The translations under genes and the position numbers were made by a program. 64,000 nt of DNA from Pedococcus sp. 5OH_020 (GTDB lineage Bacteria > Actinomycetota > Actinomycetes > Actinomycetales > Dermatophilaceae). The notes under the pieces were generated by a model. It was not told the DNA's origin. It worked only from the letters and a program-made list of their open reading frames with translations, and searched no databases. This document shows, piece after piece, positions 41,729 to 52,063 of this stretch (positions are counted from its first letter, which is position 1; each line of letters starts with the position of its first letter). The stretch is from the NCBI RefSeq assembly GCF_027812955.1, contig NZ_JAPYZV010000011.1, positions 62,001-126,000 on the forward strand, given 5' to 3'.

Positions 41729-42128
41729 GCCGGTCGGTCTTGGTCTGGTACTCGGCGTAGGGCGGGTAGGCCTCCACACACCGCTGCCACCACTGCTCAC
41801 GCTCGGCCCCATGGATCTCGCGGGCCCGCACGGTCCAGGTGCGGTCGTCGTCCTGAAGGTCGAGCACAGGGTTCTTCAGCAGGTTGCGGTACCACTTCGG
41901 GTGCTCAGGGGCACCACCCTTGCTCGCCACCGCCGCATATACGCCGTCGTGCTCGACCCGCATCAACGGGACCTTGCGCACCTTGCCGGAGATGCCCAGC
42001 ATCGTGAGCAGCACGACGGGACGTCCCATGATGTCGACAGCGCGGGTGGTCCCCTTCGCCTCGATCGCCTCCACCTGGTCCCGCACCCAGCCAGCGGCGC
42101 TGGGCGCGTACTCACCCTGGATAGTCAT
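41682..42128 (-). CDS. deazaflavin (F420)-dependent nitroreductase family protein, Ddn-like
   Basis: This 148-residue split-barrel protein has the Ddn family pattern: [56 protein letters not shown], where the GKVRK-PLM and GG-P-HPxWYxNLxxNP segments bind F420. [33 protein letters not shown] is the usual end. It reduces quinones or nitro compounds with reduced F420, or may serve redox defence. The presence of F420 biosynthesis in this organism is implied but not shown. Confidence 0.92.
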   Translation of the reverse strand: [148 protein letters not shown]

Positions 42129-42229
42129 GGACCCATGCAAACACGGTGCCCAGCGCCTTGCATCACGGGGGTGCTGCTGCGTCCGTCCGTCATGAGAGAC
42201 GGGGATGCCCCGCGCGGGCGTGGCAGGCG

Positions 42230-42235
42230 TAGCCT
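42230..42235 (+). promoter_or_regulatory. candidate -10 element for the metY transcript
   Basis: TAGCCT fits TAnnnT and lies seven bases before the SAM-IV aptamer start, at nearly the same distance as in the ssu and metX leaders. No clear -35 is seen. Confidence 0.35.
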
Positions 42236-42242
42236 CGGCCCA

Positions 42243-42359
42243 GGTCATGAGTGCCAGCTCACAGCCCCGGCTTGCTGGCCGGCAACCCTCCTCCGCGGTG
42301 GGGTGCCCCGGGTGAGGACCTGGCGCACGGCATCCGCCGAGCGCAAGCGCGGGAGACCG
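42243..42359 (+). promoter_or_regulatory. SAM-IV riboswitch upstream of metY
   Basis: The element contains GGTCATGAGTGCCAGC, AGCCCCGGCTTGCTGGC, CGGCAACCCTCC, GGGGTGCCCCGGGTGAGGACC and GCGCAAGCGCGG in the SAM-IV order. About 107 bases remain before metY, including a strong CACCGTCC-CC-GGACGGTG hairpin at 42374-42391, so control may be by termination, unlike in the metX leader. This riboswitch and its leader fill most of the 338-base gap between the Ddn-like gene and metY. Confidence 0.95.
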
Positions 42360-42373
42360 ACCTCTGTATCCCG

Positions 42374-42391
42374 CACCGTCCCCGGACGGTG
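42374..42391 (+). terminator. hairpin in the metY leader, candidate expression platform
   Basis: An 8-bp perfect stem with a CC loop, 14 bases downstream of the SAM-IV aptamer. It could act as a T-less terminator formed when SAM is bound. Confidence 0.45.
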
Positions 42392-42466
42392 GTGCCTGTG
42401 GCGACCATCGGCAAGGGGCGACCCAGCCTCCGCGCACGCGGCGTACACCACTGAAAGGGCATCCAG

Positions 42467-43786
<1,320 letters not shown>

Positions 43787-43846
43787 GCCCGGCAAGGTCG
43801 GGGGCGGCAGAGCAAGGCAGGCCGGGGCCCGCCAGCGCGAAAACGT

Positions 43847-46800
43847 ATGCTGCGGTGTGTGTCCGCCTCTGGTTCCGTGCAGTCGTCCACTGCCCGGAAC
43901 CGGGGTGGTCGCCGCCGGGGTGCCGGCCGGCGAGCCACCATCGCGCTCCCGGCCCTGCGCTACCCCGAGCAGCTACCGGTCGTCGGTCGCAAGGACGACA
44001 TCGCGGCAGCCATCCGCCACCACCAGGTCGTGGTGGTGGCGGGGGAGACGGGGTCGGGGAAGACGACGCAGCTGCCGAAGATCTGCCTCGAGCTCGGCCG
44101 CGGCCGGGAGGGGCTGGTCGGGCACACGCAGCCCCGGCGGATCGCCGCTCGCTCCGTCGCGGAGCGGATCGCGGAGGAGCTGCAGGTCGAGCTCGGTGGC
44201 GTCATCGGCTACCAGGTCCGGTTCACCGACCACAGCAGCGACGGCACCCTGGTGAAGGTCATGACGGACGGCATCCTCCTCAACGAGATGCAGCGGGACC
44301 GGATGCTCCGCAAGTACGACACGATCATCATCGACGAGGCCCACGAGCGAAGCCTCAACATCGACTTCATCCTGGGGTACCTCAAGCAGCTGCTTCCGCG
44401 GCGGCCCGACCTCAAGGTCGTGATCACGTCGGCGACCATCGACCCGCAGCGGTTCGCCCAGCACTTCGCCGACGCCGAGACGGGGGAGCCGGCGCCCATC
44501 ATCGAGGTGTCGGGGCGGACGTACCCCGTGGAGGTCCGGTACCGCCCCCTGGTCGACCCCGACCGTCCTGACGACACGGAGCGTGACCAGGTCACCGGTG
44601 TCTGCGTCGCGGTGGAGGAGCTGTGGACGGAGAGCCGGGGTGACGGGGGGGACCAGGACATCCTGGTGTTTCTCTCCGGAGAGCGGGAGATCCGGGACAC
44701 CGCCGATGCTCTGTCGTCGATGAGCCTTCCCGCGACAGAGATCCTCCCGCTCTACGCACGCCTGTCCGCAGCGGAGCAGCACCGGGTCTTCGCACGCTCC
44801 AGCGGCCGCCGGGTGGTGCTGGCCACCAACGTGGCCGAGACCTCGCTGACCGTTCCCGGCATCCGGTACGTCGTGGACGCCGGTACTGCGCGGATCTCCA
44901 GGTACAGCCAGCGCACGAAGGTGCAGCGCCTGCCCATCGAGCCGGTCTCCCAGGCCAGCGCGAACCAGCGCGCCGGTCGCTGCGGGCGCGTGGCCGACGG
45001 GATCTGCATACGGCTCTACTCCGAGGAGGACTACGAGGCCCGACCCGAGTTCACCGAGCCGGAGATCCAGCGCACGAGCCTCGCCTCGGTCATCCTCCAG
45101 ATGACCTCGCTCGGGCTCGGCGATGTCGCCGCCTTCCCCTTCGTCGATGCCCCGGACCCGCGCCAGGTGGCCGACGGTGTCAGGTTGCTGGAGGAGCTGC
45201 AGGCGTTCGAGACCGCGGTCGAGGCGCCTGCGGCCTCCTCGTCGCGAGGACGTGGGCGGCGAGCGGAGCGCCGGCTCACGCCGTACGGTCGGTCCCTGGC
45301 CCGGCTGCCCGTCGACCCACGGCTCGGGCGGATGCTCTTGGAGGCGGGGCGGCTGGGCTGCACCCGGGAGGTGCTCGTCATCGTCGCCGCGCTGTCCATG
45401 CAGGACCCACGGGAACGGCCCGCCGACAAGCAGACCCAGGCAGACCAGTCGCACGCCCGCTTCCGCGACGAGCACTCCGACTTCATGTCGCTGCTCAACC
45501 TCTGGGCTTACCTCAAGGAACGCCAGAAGTCTCTGAGCCACAGTGCGTTCCGGCGGATGTGCCGCACCGAGTTCCTGCACTACCTCCGCGTCCGGGAGTG
45601 GCAGGACCTGCACAGCCAGCTTCGCAAGGCCTGCCAGGACGTGGGAGTGGACCCGCGACAGGCCACGGCGGCACCGGACCAAGAGCCGCAGGCCGACGTC
45701 ATCCATCAGGCTCTGCTGGCCGGGCTGCTCTCACAGATCGGGTTGCGCGACGAGGTACGGCGCGACTACCTCGGTGCCCGGGGTGCGCGGTTCGGCATCT
45801 CGCCCGGCTCGACGCTCTTCCGGCGACAGCCCACCTGGGTCATGTCGGCCGAGCTCGTGGAGACCACCCGGCTCTGGGCCAGGACCAACGCGCGGATCGA
45901 CCCTGTCTGGGCCGAGCGGCTGGCGCCCCACCTCGTCAAGCGGACCTACTCGGAGCCGCGGTGGTCTCGGAAGCAAGGGGCGGCGCAGGCGACCGAGCGC
46001 GTGACCCTCTACGGGATCCCGCTGGTCGCAGCGCGCACCGTCGGGTATGCGCGGGTCAACCCCGCCGAGTCCCGCGAGCTGTTCATCAGGCATGCGCTCG
46101 TGGAGGGCGACTGGGACACCCATCACGCGTTCTTCCGCTCGAACCAGGCTCTGCTGCAACGACTCTCGGAGCTCGAGGAGCGCGCCAGACGCCGTGACAT
46201 CGTCGTGGACGAGGAGGACCTGGTCCACTTCTACGACGAGCGCATCCCCGCCGACGTGGTGTCACAGCGGCATTTCGACCGCTGGTGGAAGGACGCGCGC
46301 CGTCACAACGCCGACCTGTTGAGCTTCACCGAGGAGCTGCTCACCCGGGACAGCGCGGACGAGGTCTCGGCGCAGGACTACCCGAGGGTGTGGCGCCAGG
46401 GGGGCCTCGAGCTCGCGGTGACCTACCAGTTCGAACCGGGCTCCGCCGCCGACGGCGTCACCGTGCACATCCCCGTACAGGTTCTGAACCAGGTCATGGA
46501 CGAGGGCTTCGACTGGCAGGTGCCAGGGCTGCGCCACGACCTGGCGACCGCCTTGGTACGCGGGCTGCCCAAGGCCGTACGGCGCAACCTCGTCCCGGCG
46601 CCGGACCATGCGGCGCGCGCTCTCGCCGACGCCAGACCCGGAGGTGGCCGCAGCCTCGTCGACGAGCTCAGCAGGGTGCTGTACGCCCAGACCGCCGTGC
46701 GCGTCGACCCGTCCGACTGGTCCGTGGAGGCCGTCCCGGACCACCTTCGGGTGACGTACAGCGTGGAGGACGGTAGTGGGCGAGTGCTCGGACGGGGCAA

Positions 46801-47755
46801 GGACCTGACAGCCCTGCGGGAAGCGCTGGCAGGGCAGGTGCAGCAGCGGATGTCGCGGGCCGGTGCCTCCATCGAGCGCAAGGGCTTGCGACAGTGGGAC
46901 TTCGGCGAGCTGCCGGCGACCTTCACCTCCGACTCGGGCGGGCTGACCGTCCAGGGCTTCCCCGCCCTCATCGACCGCGGCGACAGTGTGGACCTCCTCG
47001 TCCTGGCCGGCGAGCGGGAGGCCCAGGCCGCGACCACGCTGGGAGTACGCCGGCTGGTCCTGCTGAACACGACCGCACCCTGGAAGCGCGTACTGGCCAG
47101 GCTCACCAACGCGCAGAAGCTGACGCTCGGGGACAACCCACACGGCTCCGTCCCGGCTCTCCTGGAGGACGCGCTGGCCTGCGCGGTCGACTCCATCGTC
47201 TCGGAGCGCCCTGGCGGCGCTGGCGCCGTGCGGGACGCCGGCGCGTTCCAGGAGGTGCTCGCAGCTGTCCGTACCCACGTGGCGACGCGGGTTCTCGCGG
47301 TCGTGGACGAGGTCGAGCCCGTGCTCGCCGAGGCAAGGCAGGTCCGCAGCGAGCTCGACCGGCTGACTGCCCCAGCGGCGGCATCCCTGGTTGCGGACGT
47401 GCGTGCCCAGCTCGACAGCCTGGTCTACCGGGGTTTCGTCGCGGACACCGGCCTGGACCGACTGCGGGACCTCCGGCGCTATCTGCGGGCCATGGCGCAA
47501 CGGCTCCAGAAGGCGCCGTCCTCACCTGCCGCCCTGGCGCGGGACGCCGCGAGCCAGGAGGTGGTCGACCGGGTGGAGAGCGCGTATGCCGACCTGCTCG
47601 ACTCGCTGCCGGCGGTCGAGCGCCGCTCCGACCGGGTCCGCGAGATCGGCTGGATGGTGGAGGAGCTGCGGGTCAGCCTGTTCGCTAACGGGCTCGGCAC
47701 CGCATACCCCGTGTCCGAGAAGCGGATCCGCGCCGCCATCGCCGCCCTCGGCTGA
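43847..47755 (+). CDS. hrpA: ATP-dependent RNA helicase HrpA
   Basis: This 1302-residue DEAH-box helicase is full length for actinobacterial HrpA. Motif I GETGSGKTT lies at about residues 65-73, DEAH at 163-166, SAT (motif III) near 188, then TNVAETSLTVPGIRYVVDAG (motif V) and QRAGRCGRVADG (motif VI), followed by the ratchet/OB region and the long HrpA-specific C-terminal domain (DUF3418) ending RIRAAIAALG. HrpA unwinds RNA and rescues stalled ribosomes in E. coli. The start could be later than the ATG used here (a GTG at the MSASGS segment fits too). Confidence 0.95.
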   Translation: MLRCVSASGSVQSSTARNRGGRRRGAGRRATIALPALRYPEQLPVVGRKDDIAAAIRHHQVVVVAGETGSGKTTQLPKICLELGRGREGLVGHTQPRRIAARSVAERIAEELQVELGGVIGYQVRFTDHSSDGTLVKVMTDGILLNEMQRDRMLRKYDTIIIDEAHERSLNIDFILGYLKQLLPRRPDLKVVITSATIDPQRFAQHFADAETGEPAPIIEVSGRTYPVEVRYRPLVDPDRPDDTERDQVTGVCVAVEELWTESRGDGGDQDILVFLSGEREIRDTADALSSMSLPATEILPLYARLSAAEQHRVFARSSGRRVVLATNVAETSLTVPGIRYVVDAGTARISRYSQRTKVQRLPIEPVSQASANQRAGRCGRVADGICIRLYSEEDYEARPEFTEPEIQRTSLASVILQMTSLGLGDVAAFPFVDAPDPRQVADGVRLLEELQAFETAVEAPAASSSRGRGRRAERRLTPYGRSLARLPVDPRLGRMLLEAGRLGCTREVLVIVAALSMQDPRERPADKQTQADQSHARFRDEHSDFMSLLNLWAYLKERQKSLSHSAFRRMCRTEFLHYLRVREWQDLHSQLRKACQDVGVDPRQATAAPDQEPQADVIHQALLAGLLSQIGLRDEVRRDYLGARGARFGISPGSTLFRRQPTWVMSAELVETTRLWARTNARIDPVWAERLAPHLVKRTYSEPRWSRKQGAAQATERVTLYGIPLVAARTVGYARVNPAESRELFIRHALVEGDWDTHHAFFRSNQALLQRLSELEERARRRDIVVDEEDLVHFYDERIPADVVSQRHFDRWWKDARRHNADLLSFTEELLTRDSADEVSAQDYPRVWRQGGLELAVTYQFEPGSAADGVTVHIPVQVLNQVMDEGFDWQVPGLRHDLATALVRGLPKAVRRNLVPAPDHAARALADARPGGGRSLVDELSRVLYAQTAVRVDPSDWSVEAVPDHLRVTYSVEDGSGRVLGRGKDLTALREALAGQVQQRMSRAGASIERKGLRQWDFGELPATFTSDSGGLTVQGFPALIDRGDSVDLLVLAGEREAQAATTLGVRRLVLLNTTAPWKRVLARLTNAQKLTLGDNPHGSVPALLEDALACAVDSIVSERPGGAGAVRDAGAFQEVLAAVRTHVATRVLAVVDEVEPVLAEARQVRSELDRLTAPAAASLVADVRAQLDSLVYRGFVADTGLDRLRDLRRYLRAMAQRLQKAPSSPAALARDAASQEVVDRVESAYADLLDSLPAVERRSDRVREIGWMVEELRVSLFANGLGTAYPVSEKRIRAAIAALG

Positions 47756-47775
47756 GCCGGGGCGGCGATCCTCGC

Positions 47776-49326
47776 TCAGGCGAGGTGGACGTTCTCGTGT
47801 CCGTCGCTGGACAGCACCTCGTGCTTGACGTTGAGGAACATGAACGTGATGACGGCACCGACGAGGATCATCGCTGAGCCCACCAGGTAGGCGTGCCCGG
47901 AGCCGAAGGTCTGCGCCTGCAGGGCGATCTGGTGCTTCGCGGCCTGCAGCTGGTCGGCGGAGAGATGTCCAGAGGCCGCCTTCGCCTGCAGGGCAGCGCC
48001 CAGCTCAGCCCCCCGGTCCCTGGCCCCGTTGGCGAACACGGTGCTGAGCGTCGCCAGCCCGAGCGCGCCGCCCACCTGCTGCATGGTGTTGAGCACTGCC
48101 GAGGCGACGCCGGAGTCCTCGCTGGCCACACCGGCGACCGCGGTGAGGGTCATCGGGACGAAGGTCAGCCCCATACCGACGGCCAGGGTGACGATCCAGG
48201 GCAGCAGGCCAGTCGTGTAGCCGCTGTGCACGTCGAGCCGGGAGAAGCCGAACATGCCCACTGCCGCGAGCGTCGCCCCGGAGCCCGAGATCCAGCGCGG
48301 GTCCACCCGCGTCATCAGGGTGGAGGCGATCTGGGCCGCGACGACGATGCCGAACGAGAACGGCAGGAAGGCGAACCCCGACTTCAGCGGCGAGTAGCCG
48401 AGGACCTGCTGGATGTAGAGGCCGAGGAAGTAGAACATGGCGAACATGGCCGCGCCCACGATCAGCATCACCGCGAACGACGTGCCGCGAGTGCGGTCGG
48501 CGAGGATGCGGATCGGCATGAGGGCGTGGGGAGACCGCGCCTCGACCACGAGGAAACCCCCGAGCAGCAGCACGCCGGCGACCAGGGTTCCGATCGTGGT
48601 GGCGGACGTCCAGGAGTCGCTCGCGGCGTTCGTCAGCCCGTAGACGAGCGACACGAGCCCGGCCGTGCCGAGCACCGCACCGGGAACGTCGACCCGCCCG
48701 TCTCCGCGGGGGGACTCCGCCAGGAAGCGGGGCGCCAGCGTGGCGACGAGGATGCCGATCGGCACGTTGATGAACATGGTCCAGCGCCAGTCGACCTCGG
48801 TGAGCGCGCCGCCGAGGATCAGCCCGACAGCCGCGCCGGCGCCCGACATCGCGGCGTACACACCCATGGCCCGGTTGCGAGCCGGCCCGGCGGGGAAGGT
48901 CGTCGTGATCAGCGCCAGGGCAGTCGGTGAGGCCAGCGCCGCGCCGACGCCCTGTAGGGCACGCGCCCCGAGCAGCATGCCCTCGGTCTGAGCGAGGCCG
49001 CCCAGCAGCGAGGCGGCGGCGAAGAGAAGGACCCCGGTCATGAAGACCCTGCGACGCCCGAAGAGGTCGCCGAGGCGTCCACCGAGCAGCAGGAGGCCGC
49101 CGAACGCCAGCGTGTAGGCGGTGACGACCCAGGAGAGGTTCTCCTGGGTGAACCCGAGGTCGGTCATGATGTGCGGCATCGCGATGTTCACGATCGTGCC
49201 GTCGAGGACGACCATCAGCTGGGCCGCGCTGATGACGGTCAGGGCGATGCCGAGGTGCCTTCCGCGGCTCTCGGCCACGTCGGGTTCCGGGGTGGAGCCG
49301 TGCTCGAGCACTGCTGTTGAAGACAT
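47776..49326 (-). CDS. MFS multidrug exporter, DHA2 (14-TM) family
   Basis: This 516-residue transporter has 14 predicted helices. AAQLMVVLDGTIVNIAMPHI (motif D1), LGDLFGRRRVFMTGVLLFAAASLLGGLA (motif A) and ALASPTALALITTTFPAGPARNRAMGVYAAMSGAGAAVGLILGGALT (motif C) define drug:H+ antiporters of the EmrB/QacA type. A GGGACCTCC-ATG start region gives the ribosome binding site. It follows the tetR gene on the same strand after 43 bases, so both probably form one autoregulated operon. The substrate is unknown. Confidence 0.94.
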   Translation of the reverse strand: MSSTAVLEHGSTPEPDVAESRGRHLGIALTVISAAQLMVVLDGTIVNIAMPHIMTDLGFTQENLSWVVTAYTLAFGGLLLLGGRLGDLFGRRRVFMTGVLLFAAASLLGGLAQTEGMLLGARALQGVGAALASPTALALITTTFPAGPARNRAMGVYAAMSGAGAAVGLILGGALTEVDWRWTMFINVPIGILVATLAPRFLAESPRGDGRVDVPGAVLGTAGLVSLVYGLTNAASDSWTSATTIGTLVAGVLLLGGFLVVEARSPHALMPIRILADRTRGTSFAVMLIVGAAMFAMFYFLGLYIQQVLGYSPLKSGFAFLPFSFGIVVAAQIASTLMTRVDPRWISGSGATLAAVGMFGFSRLDVHSGYTTGLLPWIVTLAVGMGLTFVPMTLTAVAGVASEDSGVASAVLNTMQQVGGALGLATLSTVFANGARDRGAELGAALQAKAASGHLSADQLQAAKHQIALQAQTFGSGHAYLVGSAMILVGAVITFMFLNVKHEVLSSDGHENVHLA

Positions 49327-49369
49327 GGAGGTCCCCTTGTGTGTAGTGGGTGGTGCGTGGACGGGTGGT

Positions 49370-49990
49370 TCAGCCGCGCGGCAGCGTCGCTGCGCAGGAG
49401 GGAAGGACGACGCTGTCCACCAGGGCGATGAGGCGGTCACGGGACGGGCCGGAACCCGTCAGCATCGCCTCGTGGAGGCTCATGGCCGGGAGGATCGAGG
49501 CCAACAGAGAGAGATCGGCGCCCTTGCCGATCTCGCCCCGCTCCTGGGCGGCGCGGAAGGTCTGGAGCGTCACGGCGAGCTTCGGGGCCACGAGCCGGGT
49601 GACGACCGCGTCGTGGAACTCCGGGTCCCGGTGCATCGAGGTGAGCAGGGCCCCAAAGATCTGGATCGGTCGCTCGTCTGCGATGCCGCCCTTGGCGCAG
49701 GCCTGGGCGATGAGGTCACCGCGTAGCGAGCCGGTGTCGGGGTAGCGGTCCGCCTCCACGCCGAGCATCAGCTGCAGCGCGTCGATGACGAGATCTACCT
49801 TCGTCCGCCACCGCCGGTACAGGGTCGCCTTCGACGCCTTCGCCGCGGCGGCGACCGCGTCGAAGCTGAGCTTGTCGTAGCCCAGCTCGACGAGCGTCTC
49901 GAGGGTGGCCTCCAGGATCTGCCGCTCGCGGTCGCCCTCGACGCGCGGACGGCTGCGCGTCGCCTCGTCGGTGCTGGTGCGGGGGCCCAC
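49370..49990 (-). CDS. TetR-family repressor of the DHA2 exporter
   Basis: This 206-residue protein contains a TetR helix-turn-helix (RERQILEATLETLVELGYDKLSFDAVAAAAKASKATLYRRWRTKVDLVIDAL) and a C-terminal domain of the TetR_C_11-like type (RDPEFHDAVVTRLVAPK). The GTG start follows AAAGG by six bases; an ATG at 50030 would place the start on top of the operator palindrome and is less likely. It precedes the exporter gene and probably represses the operon through the AACGAAAC dyad. Confidence 0.9.
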   Translation of the reverse strand: MGPRTSTDEATRSRPRVEGDRERQILEATLETLVELGYDKLSFDAVAAAAKASKATLYRRWRTKVDLVIDALQLMLGVEADRYPDTGSLRGDLIAQACAKGGIADERPIQIFGALLTSMHRDPEFHDAVVTRLVAPKLAVTLQTFRAAQERGEIGKGADLSLLASILPAMSLHEAMLTGSGPSRDRLIALVDSVVLPSCAATLPRG

Positions 49991-50011
49991 GACCGGCCTT
50001 TCTCTCGATAG

Positions 50012-50028
50012 AACGAAACTGTTTCGTT
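50012..50028. promoter_or_regulatory. TetR operator palindrome
   Basis: AACGAAAC-T-GTTTCGTT is a perfect 8-bp dyad about 20 bases upstream of the tetR start, in the stretch that should hold the tetR-exporter promoter. Confidence 0.8.
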
Positions 50029-50183
50029 TCATCGAACAGTCGGACGAGCCTCGTCTATTCCGCAAGTCGAACGTGGGGCTGTGCCATGGAATCCCGGGCC
50101 CACCCCGCGCGTTGCCAATGACAAGACCGCGCCACCGCTGGATCCTTGACGTAACGCCAGACAGACAGACCGTTGGAGTCATC

Positions 50184-51116
50184 GTGCTGAACCCTTCCGA
50201 GCTCTACCACTTCGAGACCGACACGGACCCGCGGGAGCTGCGCGCCTCGGTGATGATCGTCGCGCTCGCGGGGTTCATGGACGCCGGGCACACGCAGCGG
50301 CTTCTGACCGACCACCTCCTGGCCACGGGGGAGTCGACCGTCGTCGCGTCCTTCGACACCGACCAGCTCCTGGACTACCGCAGCCGGCGTCCCGCCATGG
50401 TGTTCGACACCAACCGCTGGCTGAGCTATGAGGACCCCTGCCTGGTCCTGCACCGGTTGCTGGACCGTGACGGCACCGCATACCTGGTCCTCACCGGACC
50501 GGAGCCCGACTTCCAGTGGGAGCGGATGGCGGAGTCGATCCGCCAGCTGGTCGTACGCCTCGGCGTCGACCTGGTGGTCACCGCGCACGGCATCCCCATG
50601 GCGGTGCCCCACACCCGGCCCATCGGCCTGACCGCTCACGCCACCGACCCTCGCCTCATCCCCTCACAGGACAACCCGTTCGGCCGGGTGGAGGTCCCCG
50701 GCAGCCTCGCGTCACTGCTGGAGCTACGTCTGGGGGAGTCCGGGCACGACGCGATCGGGTTCGCCGTCCACGTACCGCACTACCTGGCCCAGGCGGAGTT
50801 CGCCGATGGTGCGGTGACCGCGCTCAACGCCATCACCGCGGCGACCGGGCTGAACCTGCCGATCGACGACCTCGTCGCTCAGGCGGGGCTCAACCGCGCC
50901 GAGATCGCTCGCGAGGTGGAGGGCTCCGAGGAGGTGTCCCAGGTGATCGCCGCGCTCGAGCGTCAGTACGACACGTTCGTCGAGGGGCGCCAGAAGCCGA
51001 GCCTGCTCGCCACCGATGTCAGCGAGCTGCCCTCGGCGGACGAGATCGGGGCAGAGTTCGAGCAGTTCCTACGGCAGGTCAACGACGACGGGGACAGCGC
51101 CGACAGCGGCGGCTGA
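50184..51116 (+). CDS. PAC2-family (proteasome assembly chaperone-like) protein
   Basis: This 310-residue protein has the PAC2 fold: VMIVALAGFMDAGHTQRLLTDHLLATGESTVVASFDTDQLLDYRSRRPAMVFDTNRW, LVLTGPEPDFQWERMAESIRQLV and GIPMAVPHTRPIGLTAHATDPRLI are the actinobacterial PAC2 signature. It continues with AIGFAVHVPHYLAQAEFADGAVTALNAI and a helical tail. In actinomycetes PAC2 proteins occur with or without a proteasome and their role is not settled. The start is the GTG (VLNPSELYHFET). Confidence 0.92.
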   Translation: MLNPSELYHFETDTDPRELRASVMIVALAGFMDAGHTQRLLTDHLLATGESTVVASFDTDQLLDYRSRRPAMVFDTNRWLSYEDPCLVLHRLLDRDGTAYLVLTGPEPDFQWERMAESIRQLVVRLGVDLVVTAHGIPMAVPHTRPIGLTAHATDPRLIPSQDNPFGRVEVPGSLASLLELRLGESGHDAIGFAVHVPHYLAQAEFADGAVTALNAITAATGLNLPIDDLVAQAGLNRAEIAREVEGSEEVSQVIAALERQYDTFVEGRQKPSLLATDVSELPSADEIGAEFEQFLRQVNDDGDSADSGG

Positions 51117-51158
51117 CGGCTGGAGCCGGCACGGCGGTAGCTGACGGCCGGAGCCGGT

Positions 51159-51959
51159 TCACACGCTGGCATCCCGTGCCCGCGCGAAGCTGTAGAGGCC
51201 GAATGCCGCCAAGCCGGCAGCCATGATGACCAGGAGGACCGTGCCGAACGGCTGGTCCCGTAGGGACTTCAGAGCCCCGTCCAACCCGCTCGCCTCCTGA
51301 GCCCGTCGCTGCAGCCCGGCCGCCACGAACAGCACTCCGACGATGCCCAGCGCCACGCCCTTGGCGCTGTACCCCACCTGGCCCGCGCGCACCGCCGACG
51401 CCCCCGGGTGCTTCTGCAGCTCCTCGAAGAACTTCTTCGTCACACCCTTGTAGACGTAGTAGACCCCCACGCCGAGGACAGCCAGGCCGATGGCGACGAC
51501 CAGCAGGCGGCCGCCCGGCTTGTCCAAGAGCTTCGACGTGAAGTCCACCGTCTGCCGCCGGCTGTTGTGCCCCCCGCCGCGCGCGAAGGTGAACGCCGAC
51601 CAGCCCAGGACCAGGTAGACGACAGCCGTCGAGGCCGACTTGGTGCGCTCCGCCCAGAGGTCCTTCTCCCGCCCCCGGTACACGACGACTGCGTCGGCGA
51701 GCTGCCACACAGCGAGACCGAGGAAGCCCACGACGCCGATCCACAGGAGCACCTTGCCGAGTCCGCTTCCCGCGAGTGATCCCAGCGCCCCGCTCTGGTC
51801 GGCGTTCTTGCCGGAGCTTCCGAACGCCACCTGGAGGGCGATCCAGCCGATCAGGACGTGCAGCAGACCGCTGACGGCGTAGCCGACACGGGCTGCGGCC
51901 TCCAGGGCGGGGTGGTCTGAGGCACGGGCCGCGGCCAGCTTGACGTCATGTCCATCCAT
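51159..51959 (-). CDS. DUF1206 integral membrane protein
   Basis: This 266-residue protein consists of three repeats of two helices, each starting with an A-R-x-GY-x-xxG-x-xH/Y pattern (VGYAVSGLLHVLIGWIALQVAF; STAVVYLVLGWSAFTFARGG; GYSAKGVALGIVGVLFVAAGL), the hallmark of DUF1206. Function is unknown. It is convergent with the PAC2 gene; the 42 bases between them contain two near-identical GCTGACGGC-GGAGCCGG copies. Confidence 0.9.
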   Translation of the reverse strand: MDGHDVKLAAARASDHPALEAAARVGYAVSGLLHVLIGWIALQVAFGSSGKNADQSGALGSLAGSGLGKVLLWIGVVGFLGLAVWQLADAVVVYRGREKDLWAERTKSASTAVVYLVLGWSAFTFARGGGHNSRRQTVDFTSKLLDKPGGRLLVVAIGLAVLGVGVYYVYKGVTKKFFEELQKHPGASAVRAGQVGYSAKGVALGIVGVLFVAAGLQRRAQEASGLDGALKSLRDQPFGTVLLVIMAAGLAAFGLYSFARARDASV

Positions 51960-52063
51960 GGGCCCACCTAACCACTGACCTAGGCCGTCGACAGTGTGGA
52001 TCGCCCCAAGCCCGTGGGTCTCAGTGCACCAACCCGTGAGGATCCAACGCCGGCGCCTCGCGG

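Noticed and set aside
51111-51154. Two similar copies of GCTGACGGC-GGAGCCGG between PAC2 and DUF1206.
   Set aside because: A short imperfect duplication across a stop codon; it may aid termination but shows no clean hairpin and no other signal.
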